64,000 nt of DNA from Stieleria sp. JC731 (GCF_020966635.1 NZ_JAJKFQ010000002.1:1240001-1304000), one strand, 5' to 3'; shown: positions 1 through 9,344, counted from the stretch's first letter. Made by a program: numbers and translations. Notes: generated by a model not told the origin, from the sequence alone.

Positions 1-885
1 GACACTGGCAATGGCAGCTGACACCGCGGACATCACATTTTCGACGCCGCTTTGATCGATCGGAACGTTAATCAACGTGTTGGCAATGTCCAAGGGCTTT
101 GGCATCCCTTTGTTAACGCCTAGGGGCACCACACCCTGACCGAATGCGAACACCGCTGTGGTTGGCCAAGGGAAAGGACCGGGTTTTCGTGCAACCTTAA
201 TCTCGTCGTAAAAGTTCCCGATGATCGGCGCCAGCTGTTGCCGCTCGTTTACCAAACTGATCGAAGCATCCATCACCCATAGGATCCAGACGGGACCTTC
301 GTGTTCGTTGGTCTCGCGCAATTGATCAAGTATCCCTTGTGCCGCACCGGCGGTGGTACGGGTCTGACGCACGCCATCTTTAGCATCTTTCAGTAGCGGC
401 CCGGTGTATGACGATTGCTTTTGCAGTGCCGAGCTCATCTGTTCAAAAAGTGACTTTTCGCTGTTCTTTGACTTGGTCCCCGTCGTCATCTTCAGCCGAT
501 CAGGCATGCTAACCATGGCTTGAAGATCACTAGGCTCGATCAAGACATCCGGGGCAAGCAACGAATTGAGGTCATCGGCTTGTACATCGAACTGAGACTG
601 CAGATCCACAGTAATAAACTCCGACTCCGCCCGTGGCGTCTGTGACTGTGAATTGGCGGATAAATCGAGTGATACGAGATCGGCTAATGAATCGGAGTCA
701 CCATGACTTGCGTACAGTCGGATGACATTGGCGAAGGGGTTCTGATCCGAGACAACCATCAACGCAAGGATCACAAGAAACGCACCGTGGACTACCATCG
801 AAGTCAGCAAACCGGTGACTCGGTTGGAAGAACCGCTCTCCGATTTGGGGTCATCCGGATGTATAGGATCGATGTTGTAATTCAT
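1..885 (-). CDS. vWA-domain membrane-anchored protein (C-terminus outside window)
   Basis: An open frame of 295 codons reads from an ATG at 885 down to the window edge, so the C-terminal part is missing. The N-terminus is short and polar, followed by one hydrophobic segment (about residues 22-45), which suggests an inner-membrane anchor. Residues about 75-190 are low-complexity and charged. From about residue 205 the sequence WILWVMDAS followed by ISLVNERQ resembles the first strand of a von Willebrand A fold with a DxSxS MIDAS metal site. Planctomycete genomes carry many such TM-vWA proteins of unknown role. Family assignment rests on this one motif; the function is not known. Confidence 0.6.
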   Translation of the reverse strand, partial: MNYNIDPIHPDDPKSESGSSNRVTGLLTSMVVHGAFLVILALMVVSDQNPFANVIRLYASHGDSDSLADLVSLDLSANSQSQTPRAESEFITVDLQSQFDVQADDLNSLLAPDVLIEPSDLQAMVSMPDRLKMTTGTKSKNSEKSLFEQMSSALQKQSSYTGPLLKDAKDGVRQTRTTAGAAQGILDQLRETNEHEGPVWILWVMDASISLVNERQQLAPIIGNFYDEIKVARKPGPFPWPTTAVFAFGQGVVPLGVNKGMPKPLDIANTLINVPIDQSGVENVMSAVSAAIASV

Positions 886-1065
886 AGCTGGCTGCCACAA
901 AGAAGGTTTATTGCCTCCCCTATTGTGCTGGTCCGGGCCCCCATTTTTCTACCTGAAGATACGTTCACAGCCGGCTCATTTAGCTGCTGGAAACCTAACG
1001 ATCTGATACCGGCAGGATCAGCAACCTAATTAACCGTAGTGGACGAGGCGACGAGTCCCGGCTAA

Positions 1066-1681
1066 ACCGACGCTAGCGCGTTTCGGCTCAGTGCTAACAA
1101 CGATGAGCCGCTTTGGCGCTAGCCGCGGTTGAGTGGCGTGTTAACCGAGAGTTGGCGTCAGCGGCTGATGAGAGCCAGTAGAAGATCGAGGCACGATCAG
1201 CCGCGACGCGCGAGCGTGCGGTTAGGTGTTTGGAGCACGGAACCGTCAACCGTCGCTATCGCGTTTCGGCTCAGCGTCAACAATGATGAGCCGCTTTGGC
1301 GCTAGCCGCGGTCATGTGGCGTGTTAACCGCGTGCTGGCGGCAGCGGGTGATGAGAGCCAGCAGAAGATCGAGGCACGATCAGCCGCGACGCGCGAGCGT
1401 GCGGTTAGGTGTTTGGAGCACGGATCTGTCAACCGACGCTAGCGTGTTTCGGCTCAGTGGCAACAACGATGAGCCGCTTTGGCGCTAGCCGCGGTTATGT
1501 GGCGTGTTAACCGCGTGCTGGCGGCAGCGGGTGATGAGAGCCAGCAGAAGATCGAGGCACGATCAGCCGCGACGCGCGAGCGTGCGGTTAGGTGTTTGGA
1601 GCCCGGAACCGTCAACCGTCGCTAGCGCGTTTCGGCTCAGTGGCAACAACGATGAGCCGCTTTGGCGCTAGCCGCGGTTGA
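1066..1681. repeat. 183-bp tandem repeat, about 3.4 copies
   Basis: Units start at 1066, 1249, 1432 and 1615, an exact 183-bp period. Each unit opens with an arm ending in TTTCGGCTCA and about 15 bases later has the near-complementary arm starting TGAGCCGCTTTGG, so each copy can form a long hairpin. The spacer of each unit carries the shared block AGAAGATCGAGGCACGATCA. No reading frame is conserved across units. A single copy of the dispersed GTAGTGGACGAGGCGACGAG repeat sits just before it (1036-1059). Confidence 0.85.
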
Positions 1682-1698
1682 GTCCTTTTCAGCAATGA

Positions 1699-1795
1699 CC
1701 GTAGTGGACGAGGCGACGAGTCCCAACCATGAACCACTGTGGACGAGGCGACGAGTTCCAACCAATCACCACAATGGACAAGGCGACCAGTCCCT
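1699..1795. repeat. REP-like dispersed repeat, three direct copies
   Basis: Three degenerating direct copies of GTAGTGGACGAGGCGACGAG (about 1699-1722, 1737-1760, 1772-1795) lie downstream of the hydrolase gene. The same word recurs near 1036, 6443, 6478, 7139, 7613, 28619, 28675, 43725 and 46573, often as an inverted pair. It is the REP family linked here to the RAYT gene at 6518. Confidence 0.8.
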
Positions 1796-1854
1796 GCATC
1801 GCGGTTCATCGCCCAGCGACGAGCCTCAACGCTATTCTGCGTTCCTCAACCCGG

Positions 1855-2772
1855 TTATCGATCCAGGAAATCTTCAATCATCGTCGCGATAGCGGTCGGG
1901 ACTTGGCTATCGAGGCGATCGGATAAGACGTCTCCAAGAAAGTCTCCGTGTTTTCCTGGGACAACCAAAAGCCTACCCGCTGGCAACAAACGAGACATTC
2001 GCAGCGCGTGCTCTGGCAGGACCACATCCTGGTCACCAACGACGACAAGAGTTGGTGCCTTGATACCGGTGATGTATTCGTCTGGCCAATCTTTGAAACT
2101 TGCCATCCGTGTGGAATCTTGCTCAAAGAGCTGCTGCAGGTGTTGCGGATCAGGATTAATCTTGCGGTCCGCCGCTTTTAAGGCTTCTGGCATCATCGAG
2201 ATATCCGGGTTCGTAAACATATTCCAGAAACCGGCAATCATTCCATCTCGCCGGTACATCGCGGAAATGACAACCAGCCTATTTACTTTTGTTGGGTGCA
2301 GTCTTCCGAACTGCAGTGCGATGTTTCCACCATTGCTAAAACCCAGCACGTCAGCGGTTTCCACATTCAGAACATCGAGCAACGCAGCTAAGTCACTTGC
2401 CGAGTTTTCAAAAGTGAAGGGTCGATCAATAGACTTTGTGTGTCCGTGGCCTTGTTCTTCGAACGCGATGACTTTACGAGACTTGGCCAATAGCGGAATC
2501 ATTCGGCTCCAGTTGGATTCAATCGTAGAACCTCCGCCATGAATCAACACCAGCGGAATACCATCGTGTTCTGCCCCGTGGACCTCATAATACAGCTGCA
2601 GTCCATTGACAGGAGCATAGCCACGTTGCTTCGTTTCTGTGTTGAAAAATGGTTGTCGAGGATTTGACTTCGCAGGTGTTTGTCCGATCGCTCGGTGAAC
2701 GTCGATAGCAGAAGTCACGCAAAGGCAGATCACCAAGGCAAGTTTCCATGACAATGACATCGTTCGACCCAT
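1855..2772 (-). CDS. Exported alpha/beta hydrolase
   Basis: A 305-residue alpha/beta-hydrolase-fold protein with an N-terminal signal peptide (hydrophobic core about residues 9-22, likely cleaved after about residue 31), so it probably acts in the periplasm-like space. The oxyanion region is LVLIHGGGST, the nucleophile elbow is GFSNGGN (about residue 146), the acid is probably in GDQDVVLP (about 248) and the histidine in GKHGDF (about 274). The substrate is not evident. An ATG four codons further in (2760) is an alternative start. It is monocistronic and followed by REP copies. Family call is firm, specificity unknown. Confidence 0.85.
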   Translation of the reverse strand: MGRTMSLSWKLALVICLCVTSAIDVHRAIGQTPAKSNPRQPFFNTETKQRGYAPVNGLQLYYEVHGAEHDGIPLVLIHGGGSTIESNWSRMIPLLAKSRKVIAFEEQGHGHTKSIDRPFTFENSASDLAALLDVLNVETADVLGFSNGGNIALQFGRLHPTKVNRLVVISAMYRRDGMIAGFWNMFTNPDISMMPEALKAADRKINPDPQHLQQLFEQDSTRMASFKDWPDEYITGIKAPTLVVVGDQDVVLPEHALRMSRLLPAGRLLVVPGKHGDFLGDVLSDRLDSQVPTAIATMIEDFLDR

Positions 2773-2837
2773 CTCTGTGATTTCAGTGAGGCTTCAACTA
2801 ATCCGGTTGCTTTTAAAGACGCGCATTCGATTGAAGA

Positions 2838-3242
2838 CTAGCCCTGCATTGCTTTCGGATCCATCCACATCATTTCCCAAACATGTCCATCGGGGTCAGC
2901 CAGATTGCGGTTGTACATGAAGCCAAGTTCCTGCTTGGGATTGATGTCGGCAGTCCCGCCATGGGCTGCGGCCAATTCATTTAGACGGTCAACAGCTTCA
3001 GGGCTTTCACAAGCTAGGCAAAGCATCACTTCACTTGATGTCGAAGGCGGAATGGGACGGCTTGTGAACGTTTTCCATTTGGCGTGCGTCAACAGCATCA
3101 CGAAGATCGATTCGCTCCAAACCATGCAGGCCGCCGTCTGGTCCGTGAACTGGGGATTGTTGTTGAATCCCAACGCCTCGTAGAACTTCATCGAAGATTC
3201 CAAGTTGGACACTGGAAGGTTGACGAACAGTTGTTTAATCAT
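2838..3242 (-). CDS. VOC family (glyoxalase-like) protein
   Basis: A 134-residue single VOC fold of the lactoylglutathione lyase/bleomycin resistance superfamily. The N-terminus (MIKQLFVNLPVSNLESSMKF) is the usual first beta-alpha unit and the C-terminus ends with the typical NLADPDGHVWEMMWMD strand, where the glutamate would be a metal ligand. The frame is open further upstream to 3365, but homologues normally begin at MIKQLF, so the ATG at 3242 is chosen. Members related to the PhnB/YaeR side of the family are mostly of unknown substrate. It stands alone, 65 bp from the hydrolase start. Confidence 0.82.
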   Translation of the reverse strand: MIKQLFVNLPVSNLESSMKFYEALGFNNNPQFTDQTAACMVWSESIFVMLLTHAKWKTFTSRPIPPSTSSEVMLCLACESPEAVDRLNELAAAHGGTADINPKQELGFMYNRNLADPDGHVWEMMWMDPKAMQG

Positions 3243-3554
3243 TGGTCTTCGTTCGCATTTCAGAGAAAGCTGCCATTTCAAAGCAGCCGGAATGTGTAAC
3301 TTCTTCGCACCGAGCCGAATTGTCGACTTCTGTGTCATGCGAAGTCGTTTGATCCATCGTTGCACGGAGCAGTCGAACCGCAGGTATCAGAATCGACAAC
3401 ATTCTGAAAACTATTTGGAAATGGCCAGTCTGGCGGTTTTATACGCGAGTGATTGTCGTGACCGCTCAGGCAATTCACGATGCCAATCCGAAAATGGCTA
3501 GATTCTGTGCCGCGATGCCCGATGAGATGAAGCCATGCAAGTGCACGTCCGCTG

Positions 3555-5552
3555 TCAGTTAATCAAAATGGCGGTTGTCAATACTGTCGCGAGAATGTAA
3601 CCGCTCCAACGCACAAACCATTTCGCGTGTAACCATCCAGGACCGATAGCCGCGACTAGAAATGAGAGTGCGACAAGCTCTCGTGCACGCACATGGATTG
3701 TTCCCTGGGCGTTTTGGATCATTCCGAAGAACATGAATACATAGACGCATGCCAACAAGCCTGCTGCCGTCGAAAGAATGATCACCTCGGTATACCTCAG
3801 CGTTCGGTTGACCGCTGTGAAATCAGTCTGCGTTAGGCGATAGGCATGCGTCGTCCCAAGCAAGCAAAAGACACCGGCAAAAATGAGGCAAGCTGATAGG
3901 CAACCAATCGTGACGGGTGGCGATGTCAACATCAACTTGATCGAAACCAACTTGCTGACAAGTGTCGCTTGCTGCGGCCCTGGTCTATTAGTCAGCTCGG
4001 GATGCTGATCCAGTAATTCAGAGATGACTCGCAGCTTGCCCGGTTCGTCCAAAAAACCTGCAAGAGCTAATTGCTCGATTTGATTCGCATTGGCCAACGC
4101 GAACGTCTGCCAGCTCGCGGCGATCCCATAAATTGCAAACTGGACGATTGTCATCAGTAGACCGGCGACCAACCCGACTGCCACCGCCTGTCGGATGTCT
4201 TGCGGGCGGACAAGCCTGCGGATCATCACACCCAAAAATAGGCAAAACGGAATTCCCAACAGCGTGAAGAATGTGACCAATGACTCCGGTGGTTGTAGCC
4301 ACCAAGGGACGACAATGTCGGACGAAGGAAGCTGCTTAGATAACTCATCTAGATTAAAGCGAGCGTTTGCCTTGCCGAAAAGGCGATTGGCAATGCCGCT
4401 GTAAAGCGGGATCCCCAATGCAAGTCCGCCGATAACTCCCAGCAACATTGCACCGAGGACGGATCGCAATTGCTGCCCAATCAAGTCACCGCAAATCGAT
4501 ACCAATGTCTTGGGTTTGACCGAAACCGCTTTGCCAAGCAACCAATTTTGCAGGTCGTTTTTAAGTTCACTTGCAGATGCGTAACGTTCCGCCGGATTGT
4601 GGGCGAGACATTTCATGCAAATCAACTCAAGGGTCCGATCGATTCTCGGATTCAAGCGACTGGGTTCTACGATGTCTCCCCTCGCCGCTTCTAAAAGCGT
4701 CGCAACCGCAGACTCAGCTTTGTGTGGAGGTTGCCCCGTTATGCCGTCGTAAAGAATCGCGCCTAAAGAATAGATATCAACCGCAGTCGTAATCTGTTTG
4801 GACGCATTGGCTTGCTCGGGTGGCATGTAGGCTGGTGTACCAACAATCGCACCCGAGCCAGTTAGGTCGCTATCACAATCGGTGTGCTTTGCCAAGCCAA
4901 GATCGGTGACCACAGGATAGCCATCCGGGTCGAGCAAGATGTTGGCTGGTTTTAAATCACGATGCAGAATCCCGCGACGATGCGCATAGTCGATGGCATC
5001 AGCGACATTAGCCAGCAGCACAACCAACGCTCGAATGTCAGCACGAAAACGCTGCATGTTTTCTGCTAGCGAACCACCATCGATCAGTTTCATCGTGAAA
5101 AAGTGATGGCCGTCGTGCTGGCCGATCTCATAGATGGCAACGATTCCGGGGTGATCCATTGCGGCTGCAGATTCGGCTTCCAGGTGAAATCGACGCACGT
5201 CGTTTTCTGATGCGAATCCACCACTCAAAATCAACTTCAATGCAACATCGCGACCTAGCGTCCGATGTCGCGCCTGATAAACAACTCCCATCCCTCCGCG
5301 AGCAATCTCACGGATGATGTCATAGTCGCCGACCAACTTCGAATCGCTTTCCGACGAACCACCGGATTCGAGCCGCGATGTTTCGGTGTCGACCGTGGCC
5401 GCAAGGTCTTCTGTTGGTGGCAACTGAAAATTGGTCAGCGGACATTCGTGGTCGTCATCTGATAAAAGGCATTCACGACAACGTCCATCCAACAGCACTT
5501 CGCTGGTCTCCAATCCACACGAGGCACATGTGAAAGATTGATGAGGAGCCAT
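3555..5552 (-). CDS. Membrane Ser/Thr protein kinase with N-terminal zinc ribbon
   Basis: A 665-residue Hanks-type kinase. An N-terminal CASC...CREC zinc ribbon (residues 9-29) precedes the kinase domain (about 74-335). Visible kinase motifs are the glycine loop GGMGVVYQA, the VAIK-type lysine in VALKLI, the catalytic HRDLKPANILLD, the metal-binding TDLGLAKH (DLG in place of DFG) and GTPAYMPPEQA. The C-terminal half has about six hydrophobic membrane segments (from about residue 365) instead of the usual PASTA or WD repeats. It probably signals from the inner membrane. Its targets cannot be read from the sequence, and no phosphatase lies next to it. Confidence 0.9.
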   Translation of the reverse strand: MAPHQSFTCASCGLETSEVLLDGRCRECLLSDDDHECPLTNFQLPPTEDLAATVDTETSRLESGGSSESDSKLVGDYDIIREIARGGMGVVYQARHRTLGRDVALKLILSGGFASENDVRRFHLEAESAAAMDHPGIVAIYEIGQHDGHHFFTMKLIDGGSLAENMQRFRADIRALVVLLANVADAIDYAHRRGILHRDLKPANILLDPDGYPVVTDLGLAKHTDCDSDLTGSGAIVGTPAYMPPEQANASKQITTAVDIYSLGAILYDGITGQPPHKAESAVATLLEAARGDIVEPSRLNPRIDRTLELICMKCLAHNPAERYASASELKNDLQNWLLGKAVSVKPKTLVSICGDLIGQQLRSVLGAMLLGVIGGLALGIPLYSGIANRLFGKANARFNLDELSKQLPSSDIVVPWWLQPPESLVTFFTLLGIPFCLFLGVMIRRLVRPQDIRQAVAVGLVAGLLMTIVQFAIYGIAASWQTFALANANQIEQLALAGFLDEPGKLRVISELLDQHPELTNRPGPQQATLVSKLVSIKLMLTSPPVTIGCLSACLIFAGVFCLLGTTHAYRLTQTDFTAVNRTLRYTEVIILSTAAGLLACVYVFMFFGMIQNAQGTIHVRARELVALSFLVAAIGPGWLHAKWFVRWSGYILATVLTTAILIN

Positions 5553-5809
5553 TGAATCCTATCGGTTGATTTGCGAATGAAACAGTGAGACCTGGTTCTA
5601 GAAGACAACTTGCTGTCGAGATTTTAATCGATCGAATAACTGTATGACCGATGCTGTGGTCTACTTTCCGACTTTGATGGGGAAATCAGCCGAGGCGAAT
5701 TCGATACCGAGCTCAATGCGGCTGACGACAACGCTGTTGCGCGAGCACTTCAGCGTCTATCCTACGCAACGCTCATTTCATTCTTCGATCGCAATCAATC
5801 CCTACGGAA

Positions 5810-6430
5810 ATGGCAAAAAAGAAATCAAAAGGGGCGACCGCTGCAGCCGCCCTTGTATCGCCTGACGGCAAGCCAGTTATCGCATTTCGTACTCCGGCGC
5901 TTTTCGAACGATGGCTCAACAAACATCATGCCGATCATCGTGGTGTTTGGATTCAGTTCTTTAAAAAAGGCAGCGGACTTAAAAGTGTCACATATGCAGA
6001 GGCACTTGACGTCGCATTGTGTTTCGGTTGGATCGATGGGCCGGTACGCAAAGGCGACGACGTCTCATGGATTCATAAGTTTACACCGAGGCAAAAACGA
6101 AGCGTCTGGTCTCAGGTAAACAAGCAGCATGTCGAACGGCTTATCTGTGACGGCCGCATGAAGCCAGCAGGCCATGCAGCAGTGGAAGCAGCCAAGGCCG
6201 ATGGCCGTTGGGATAACGCCTATGCCTCGAGTTCGACGTTCGAAGAATCCGAAGCGTTTCTCGCCGCGTTGAAGAAGTCAAAAAGGGCAAGCAAGTTCTA
6301 CGCGACGCTTTCAAAGTCCAAGAAGTTTGCGTTCTATTGTCGACTCCATAATGCAAAGAAGCCCGAGACCAAAGCAAGGAAAATCACCGAGTTCATCGCA
6401 ATGCTAGAACGCGGTGAAACCCTGGGATAA
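5810..6430 (+). CDS. YdeI/OmpD-associated family protein
   Basis: A 206-residue protein matching the YdeI/OmpD-associated (bacteriocin-protection) family. The fingerprint stretches are FRTPALFERWLNKHHAD, GVWIQFFKKGSG, TYAEALDVALCFGWIDGPVR and the C-terminal basic region with KARKITEFIAMLERGE. In Firmicutes relatives protect against cationic peptides, but the biochemistry is unclear. A lysine/alanine-rich leader (MAKKKSKGATAAAALV) precedes the domain. The ATG at 5810 is the first in frame. REP copies follow directly. Confidence 0.85.
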   Translation: MAKKKSKGATAAAALVSPDGKPVIAFRTPALFERWLNKHHADHRGVWIQFFKKGSGLKSVTYAEALDVALCFGWIDGPVRKGDDVSWIHKFTPRQKRSVWSQVNKQHVERLICDGRMKPAGHAAVEAAKADGRWDNAYASSSTFEESEAFLAALKKSKRASKFYATLSKSKKFAFYCRLHNAKKPETKARKITEFIAMLERGETLG

Positions 6431-6442
6431 CATCTATGATGG

Positions 6443-6500
6443 TAGTGGACGAGGCGACGAGTCCCAACGATGAACCGTAGTGGACGAGGCGACGAGTCCT
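6443..6500 (+). repeat. REP copies upstream of RAYT
   Basis: Two direct copies of GTAGTGGACGAGGCGACGAG (6443 and 6478) precede the RAYT gene. With the inverted copy at 7139-7168 they bracket the transposase gene as in known REP-RAYT loci. Confidence 0.8.
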
Positions 6501-6517
6501 TCCCCAAAAGGATTTTC

Positions 6518-7078
6518 ATGAAACGAGAGCACTTGAAACGCCTCTCTAGAGAACACTACCAGGCAGAGGCGATTATTCACTGGACTGTCACAATTCTTAA
6601 CCGTAATAAAGGATGGCTCAATTCGGCATTCTACTATCGGTTTCGAGAGCTCATCACACACACGATGTTTCGGTATGGATTAGCCTGCCCGATTTACTGC
6701 ATGATGCCGGATCATATTCACATGGTTTGGATCGGACTATACCTTCAATGCGATCAGCTAAATGCGATGAAGCACTTTCATACGCGATGTGACGAATCGC
6801 TTCAGCGCGTTGGCTTTGCACTTCAAGATCAAGCCTACGATCATGTCCTGAAAGAAGATGATCGCAAGGAAGCCAATTTCAGGCAGCTATGCGAATACAT
6901 TGCAAGAAACCCCGAGCGAAGCGGACTTGTGAAAACCGATCAGTTTTCGAAATACCCATTCACCGGATGTCTTGTCCCCGGCTACCCCGAACTAAAAACC
7001 TTCGACACAGATTTCTGGGATCGATATGACCGAATCATTTCGCGGCTAAGAAGGCTCGGAATGCAGCAATGGAAGTGA
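6518..7078 (+). CDS. REP-associated tyrosine transposase (RAYT, HUH/Y1 family)
   Basis: A 186-residue IS200/IS605-like Y1 transposase of the RAYT type. The HUH metal site is seen in MMPDHIHMVW and the likely catalytic tyrosine in CEYIARNPERSG. These enzymes nick single-stranded REP hairpins and are thought to spread REP/BIME elements rather than themselves. The ATG at 6518 is chosen: it has an AAAAGGA ribosome site, while the earlier in-frame ATG at 6470 lies inside a REP copy. The gene is flanked by REP copies on both sides, which matches the dispersed REP family seen throughout the window. Confidence 0.88.
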   Translation: MKREHLKRLSREHYQAEAIIHWTVTILNRNKGWLNSAFYYRFRELITHTMFRYGLACPIYCMMPDHIHMVWIGLYLQCDQLNAMKHFHTRCDESLQRVGFALQDQAYDHVLKEDDRKEANFRQLCEYIARNPERSGLVKTDQFSKYPFTGCLVPGYPELKTFDTDFWDRYDRIISRLRRLGMQQWK

Positions 7079-7138
7079 CGCCGATAAATTGAGCGGGGTA
7101 GTCGATTCTTGAACGATTCGCTCAGCGGTAAGACTCAG

Positions 7139-7168
7139 AAAGAAGGACTCCTCGCGTCGTCCACTACG
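7139..7168 (-). repeat. REP copy downstream of RAYT, inverted
   Basis: GGACTCCTCGCGTCGTCCAC is the reverse complement (with small changes) of the REP word upstream of the RAYT gene. It closes an inverted pair around the transposase. Confidence 0.75.
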
Positions 7169-7220
7169 AAGAAGTCCCATCTCCTCTACATCCGACTAGA
7201 CGCTTGCGTTCAAACTCGGC

Positions 7221-7583
7221 ATGACGACAATAGGGACGCGGAAGTTCAAACAACACAGCGGAGTCAGCGTGCGAGAGATTGATCAAAAAGCGGCGATCAT
7301 GATCGTTATCGAGCATTTCGGAGACATCGAGCCGGGCACGAAATGCTCGGCAGTCTTTTTCGATGCCGAAAGGATTCGTCGCGAGCAAGAATTTCACGCC
7401 AAGCTCTATAGCGAAAACGGAGTGAACGATCCCGAGATCCGTCGAGCCATGGTTGCCGCAAATGTGCCCGATCAACCCTATTGGTTGGTCTCACTAAAGT
7501 TTTCCAGTAGCTCCGCAGGCGAGATCACGCGTATGCATCGTGTCGATGCTCGAACCGGCAAAGTTCTGCCCGAACCAGCATAG
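7221..7583 (+). CDS. Hypothetical small protein
   Basis: A 120-residue protein that I do not recognise. It looks soluble and mixed alpha/beta, with no signal peptide or membrane segment. The C-terminal half (QPYWLVSLKFSSSSAGEIT, then RVDARTGKVLPEP) resembles the end of PepSY-like or immunity-type small domains, but that is a weak impression. Codon use is like its neighbours. It lies between two REP loci. Confidence 0.5.
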   Translation: MTTIGTRKFKQHSGVSVREIDQKAAIMIVIEHFGDIEPGTKCSAVFFDAERIRREQEFHAKLYSENGVNDPEIRRAMVAANVPDQPYWLVSLKFSSSSAGEITRMHRVDARTGKVLPEPA

Positions 7584-7611
7584 ATCATGCACCCTGCCGC
7601 TTGAGTATTCA

Positions 7612-7699
7612 GAGTAGTGGACAAGGTGTAATGGATAAAGCGACGAGTCCTCGCAAGTGATTGACGACGGGGGGATTCGTCGCCTCATCCACTACATTT
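7612..7699. repeat. REP palindrome
   Basis: An inverted pair: GTAGTGGACAAGG...GACGAGTCC on the left and GGATTCGTCGCCTCATCCAC on the right, able to form one hairpin. It lies between the small hypothetical gene and the dioxygenase gene. The rest of 7584-7954 shows a pyrimidine-rich stretch and no credible gene. Confidence 0.75.
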
Positions 7700-7954
7700 T
7701 CATCCCTTGTCCTTCTGCCTTCCTCCTTTCATCGGCTTCTCTTTTCAGACGCGGTCCTTCGATCGCAACGGGCTTTTCGCGCTCTTCGCGCCACGCCCAA
7801 CCTGTGGGCCGCCCGGACAAAAGACACCGTCGTAATTTCTGCTCAAGAATTCTTGCCCACGCTCAATCATGCTATTAGCCTTGCCGATATCTGTTGTAAC
7901 AGATACTATTGATTGGGTTGGCAGATACGCGAAAGCTGGGAGGTCACCTTTACC

Positions 7955-8833
7955 ATGGAACGTCGAGATTTTGGGAAAGCACTTGTAGGCAGCACCTTGT
8001 CGATTAACAGTTTGAATCAGCTTGACGCTTTCGCTCAGGAATTACCGCATTCTGAGACGATGCCTGCTTTGTTTCTTGGACACGGCAGTCCCATGAATGC
8101 GCTCGAGGAGAATCGCTTTGTGCAAGGATTCCGTTCCGTCGCGAAGACAATCCCAACTCCAAAGGCGATCTTGTGCATCTCAGCCCACTGGTACACACAT
8201 GGGACGAAGGTCACCGCGATGAAAAAGCCAAAAACGATCCACGATTTTGGCGGATTTCCTCGTGCGTTACATGAATTCCAATACCCGGCGTCTGGAAGTC
8301 CAGAGCTAGCCCAGGCGACGGCAGGCCTGATCACCAAGACGTCAGCATCGCTCGATGATTCTTGGGGGCTCGATCACGGAGCGTGGACGGTACTGACCCA
8401 TCTCTATCCCAACGCCGATGTTCCGGTGGTTCAGTTGAGTCTTGATCGCACAAAAGCACCCGAGGTTCATTTTGCATTGGGCCAGCAGCTTGATGCACTG
8501 CGACGACGTGGAATTCTGATTGTTGGCAGCGGGAATATTGTCCACAATCTACGGCTTGTCGATTTTCAGAACATGCAGCGTCGCAATCATGGTTTTGACT
8601 GGGCGCTCGAAGCACAGAACTTTGTCAATCAGCAGCTTACCACCGGCGACTACGAGAAGTTAGTCGACTATTCCAAGCAAGGGCGGGCGATGAACTTGGC
8701 CGTTCCGACTCCGGATCACTATCTGCCTTTGCTTTATGTGCTCGGTTTGGAGCACAATCCGGATACGCTGAAATTGTTCAACAATGAGATGGTTGGTGGC
8801 AGCCTAAGTATGACTTCCGTTCGGCTGGGTTAG
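7955..8833 (+). CDS. LigB-type class III extradiol dioxygenase (DODA/YgiD-like), Tat-exported
   Basis: A 292-residue protein of the 4,5-DOPA-extradiol-dioxygenase/YgiD family. Likely metal ligands lie in LFLGHGSPMNAL (His near the N-terminus), ISAHWYTHG and LDHGAWTVLTHL. These enzymes open catecholic rings with a mononuclear metal. The N-terminus MERRDFGKALVG is a twin-arginine signal, so it is probably exported folded. The ATG at 7955 is preferred because a GGGAGG ribosome site lies 12 bases upstream and it places the RR motif at the N-terminus. A MarR regulator follows after 16 bp, which suggests regulation by a phenolic ligand. Confidence 0.88.
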   Translation: MERRDFGKALVGSTLSINSLNQLDAFAQELPHSETMPALFLGHGSPMNALEENRFVQGFRSVAKTIPTPKAILCISAHWYTHGTKVTAMKKPKTIHDFGGFPRALHEFQYPASGSPELAQATAGLITKTSASLDDSWGLDHGAWTVLTHLYPNADVPVVQLSLDRTKAPEVHFALGQQLDALRRRGILIVGSGNIVHNLRLVDFQNMQRRNHGFDWALEAQNFVNQQLTTGDYEKLVDYSKQGRAMNLAVPTPDHYLPLLYVLGLEHNPDTLKLFNNEMVGGSLSMTSVRLG

Positions 8834-8849
8834 AATAAGCTGAAGCTAA

Positions 8850-9344
8850 ATGAAAAAGAAATCTCAGAGGTCAGGTATTGGCCTCGAAATCGGGATGCGC
8901 CATCCGGATCAGCTTCTGCCTGAACGCGAAGTCGCTTTGAATCTGGCCAAGACGTTTTCTGCATTGAATCAACCGTTCGATGAATTGTTCAAAGAGCACG
9001 GTATTACTTCCGCGCAATACAACGCTCTAAGAATCTTGCGTGGGCATGGCAAGCCGGTATCGGTTTATCAGATCGGCGAGCAAATGTTGACGCGACAGTC
9101 AGATCTACCCCGACTGGTCGACCGCCTGGTTTCATTGGGATTCGCTGAAAAGAACCGCTGCGAGAAAGATCGTCGTGTCGTATGGGTGAAACTGACTCGG
9201 AAAGGGACCTCGCTTTTAAAGCGGATGGACGAACCTCTAGACAACCTACACCGCGAACAATTGAAGCATCTTAGTCGCGAACAAATGAAACAGCTAAGCG
9301 ACTTGCTATGGTTAGCCCGCAATCCAGACGCGTCTTCTGATTGA
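8850..9344 (+). CDS. MarR-family transcriptional regulator
   Basis: A 164-residue winged-helix MarR protein. The DNA-binding part is seen in TSAQYNALRILRGHGKPVSVYQIGEQML and LVDRLVSLGFAEKNRCEKDRRVVWVKLT, the latter being the recognition wing with the conserved D-R-R. The C-terminal helix (REQLKHLSREQMKQLSDLLWL) would form the dimer interface. It starts 16 bp after the dioxygenase stop and probably controls it in response to an aromatic substrate (inference). Confidence 0.9.
   Translation: MKKKSQRSGIGLEIGMRHPDQLLPEREVALNLAKTFSALNQPFDELFKEHGITSAQYNALRILRGHGKPVSVYQIGEQMLTRQSDLPRLVDRLVSLGFAEKNRCEKDRRVVWVKLTRKGTSLLKRMDEPLDNLHREQLKHLSREQMKQLSDLLWLARNPDASSD

Noticed and set aside
703-1029. A 108-codon plus-strand frame at the left edge
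   Set aside because: Overlaps the vWA gene on the other strand, which has a membrane segment and MIDAS motif; this frame has no coding character.
1739-2542. A 267-codon plus-strand frame over the exported hydrolase
   Set aside because: It starts in REP copies and runs antisense to the hydrolase, which has clear catalytic motifs and a signal peptide.
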